Source: an uncultured Lachnospiraceae bacterium
GTDB taxonomy: Bacteria; Bacillota; Clostridia; Lachnospirales; Lachnospiraceae
Assembly: GCA_910588965.1 (NCBI GenBank)
Contig: CAJUSO010000086.1
Span: 1 to 7,090 of the forward strand
Direction: 5' to 3'
Length of the DNA: 7,090 nt
In this document: one piece after another, positions 6,252 through 7,090 of the stretch
Numbering within the stretch: position 1 is the first letter of the stretch
Layout of the letters: every line of letters starts with the position of its first letter
Program-made: the position numbers and the translations under genes
Notes under the pieces: generated by a model
What the model saw: the letters and a program-made list of their open reading frames with translations, nothing else
The model's database searches: none
What the model was told of the DNA's origin: nothing

Positions 6252-6286
6252 TTGGGAAAAAAGAGGTTGTTTTTGGCTTTTTCCAA
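6252..6286 (-). terminator. Possible weak terminator of the upstream coiled-coil gene
   Basis: On the minus strand an arm TTGG-AAAAAG (6286 onward) can pair with CTTTTTTCCCAA ending at 6252, giving about ten pairs with two single-base bulges. The stem is AT-rich and is followed only by ATATTTTG, not a clean U-tract. It is placed correctly, about 45 bases past the stop codon and before the next promoter, but this is a weak call. Confidence 0.3.
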
Positions 6287-6298
6287 TTTGTGGGGACG

Positions 6299-6321
6299 TA
6301 TCAGCCAATCTGGCATTGATA
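6299..6321. repeat. Short imperfect inverted repeat behind the upstream coiled-coil gene
   Basis: The arms TATCA+GCCA and TGGC+TGATA surround a 3-base loop, with a 2-base bulge in one arm. It starts ten bases after the TAA stop of the upstream gene. No T-run follows on either strand, so I do not call it an intrinsic terminator. It could be an RNA 3'-end structure or a protein-binding site. Confidence 0.4.
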
Positions 6322-6330
6322 CAGCCTCAT

Positions 6331-7090
6331 TTAACTCCCTCCGCCTGGCTTTTCCTTCTTGTGCCGGTTCTTCCCCCATCTTAGGCTGCGGAACAGTCCT
6401 TTCTGCCTGGCCCCATCCGTCTCTGCCGTATGCGCCCCGGCTGCCGGCCAGTCGGCTAACGCCGCCTCGTCCGGCCAAAGGTCCTGGGCTGCTTCCTGGC
6501 TTTGTTGCCCTGAAGGCATTTCATCCGGCCAGGGTTCCTCCTCCTTGGTCTTTGGCTGCTGCAGTTTCGCTTCTTCATGTGTCTCTTTTTCTTTATCGGT
6601 AGTTTTCCTATCAGACTTAAGTGGTTTCGCTTCTTCTTTTTCTAGTTCTACGGCTGGCATGGAACCTTCTGCCTTAATAGGCGCCGGCTTTGCCGCACGC
6701 TTTTTCTTCCTGGACAAAGGTTTATGCTCTGGCCTTTTGGGGAGGGATTCACAATCTGGGGGAAGTTCCCCGCTCAAATACCGTTCCGCTTCCTTCTGGG
6801 CCGCCTCGAAAATCCCCATTATCTCCTTGGCCGCCTCTATCAAAGAACCCGTCTCTTCTATCTCTATCCATTGATCTGCCTGGAGGGCAGCCATTTCTTC
6901 TTCAAGTTCACGGATATAGGCGTCACTCTCATCTAACTCTTTCTTAATCAGTTCAATCCCGGCGTCACTTTCATCCAGCTTCACCTTTAAGGCATCGTTT
7001 TCTGCCTGGAGCAGGCCCAATTTCTCTATTTTCTTCTCCAAATCCTCATGCAGGCTGGCCACCTCCGCGCCCTGTGCCAACAGCAATTGG
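6331..7090 (-). CDS. Coiled-coil protein, 5'-truncated by the window edge; paralog of the 145-aa protein downstream
   Basis: I do not recognise a named function. The reading frame is still open at the window edge: the first complete codons read Gln-Leu-Leu-Leu, and the TTG at 7086 is an internal leucine, not a start. By alignment with the 145-aa neighbour about 15 N-terminal residues are missing. Counting from that TTG, residues 1-75 are heptad-like coiled coil with a 14-residue duplication (LDESDA at 37-42 and 51-56). Residues 79-104 form a helical signature (G-S-L-I-E-A-A ... G-I-F-E-A-A-Q ... Y-L). Residues 105-225 are a Lys/Glu/Pro-rich, probably disordered tail with WPDE at 186-189 and 204-207. 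The last 20 residues are basic and contain GLFRSLRW. There is no signal peptide or membrane segment in the visible part, so it is probably cytoplasmic. Automated annotation may label such proteins as DNA repair or chromosome partition proteins because of the coiled coil alone. Confidence 0.85.
   Translation of the reverse strand, partial: QLLLAQGAEVASLHEDLEKKIEKLGLLQAENDALKVKLDESDAGIELIKKELDESDAYIRELEEEMAALQADQWIEIEETGSLIEAAKEIMGIFEAAQKEAERYLSGELPPDCESLPKRPEHKPLSRKKKRAAKPAPIKAEGSMPAVELEKEEAKPLKSDRKTTDKEKETHEEAKLQQPKTKEEEPWPDEMPSGQQSQEAAQDLWPDEAALADWPAAGAHTAETDGARQKGLFRSLRWGKNRHKKEKPGGGS
6919..6978 (-). repeat. Two-heptad (14-residue, 42-bp) duplication in the coiled coil
   Basis: The hexapeptide LDESDA occurs at 6961-6978 and again at 6919-6936, exactly 42 bases apart, and the residues between are similar in pattern. 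The plus-strand word ggcgtcact is kept in both copies. A 14-residue step is two heptads, so the duplication keeps the coiled-coil register. Confidence 0.7.

Noticed and set aside
6173..6478. Minus-strand open frame of 101 codons running from the upstream gene into the gap
   Set aside because: It overlaps the supported coiled-coil frame in another phase, and its second half is AT-rich non-coding sequence. There is no recognisable domain or good start.
6359..6874. Open frame of 171 codons on the plus strand
   Set aside because: It is antisense to the Lys/Glu-rich coiled-coil gene. The Ser/Phe-rich product is what a reversed Glu/Lys-rich sequence gives, and I see no ribosome binding site.

Overview
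The window reads as a surface-protein locus from a Gram-positive, gut-type member of the Bacillota, most likely Lachnospiraceae or a close relative. I infer this from the LPETG sortase-anchored adhesin with tandem HxH...C repeats and a fibro-slime module, the strong AGGAGG-type ribosome binding sites, and the moderate but uneven base composition. This rests on remembered family features; no database search was run.

All four genes lie on the minus strand, so transcription runs from high to low coordinates. First (7090-6331) is the 3' part of a coiled-coil protein whose start lies outside the window. A gap of about 310 bases (6022-6330) follows. It is AT-rich and holds a good promoter candidate (6096-6124), two dyads that share a 9-base word on either side of that promoter, and weak hairpins behind the first gene. 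Next come a 145-residue coiled-coil protein (6021-5584), a signal peptidase I (5587-4988, overlapping by four bases) and, after an 82-base spacer with a GC-rich stem-loop, a 1595-residue LPXTG surface protein (4905-118). The last 117 bases are AT-rich and hold no gene that I can see. I found no convincing gene on the plus strand.

The last three genes look like one operon: a small cytoplasmic coiled-coil protein, a membrane signal peptidase with an intact Ser/Lys dyad, and one very large secreted, wall-anchored protein that the peptidase could mature. No sortase is present, so anchoring would need one encoded elsewhere.

The least explained part is the pair of coiled-coil proteins. They align without gaps over 105 residues (34 identities by my count) and share a helical C-terminal signature, so they are paralogs of an apparently undescribed family. 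A working hypothesis, not a demonstrated fact, is that the family helps to place or time the export of the giant adhesin.
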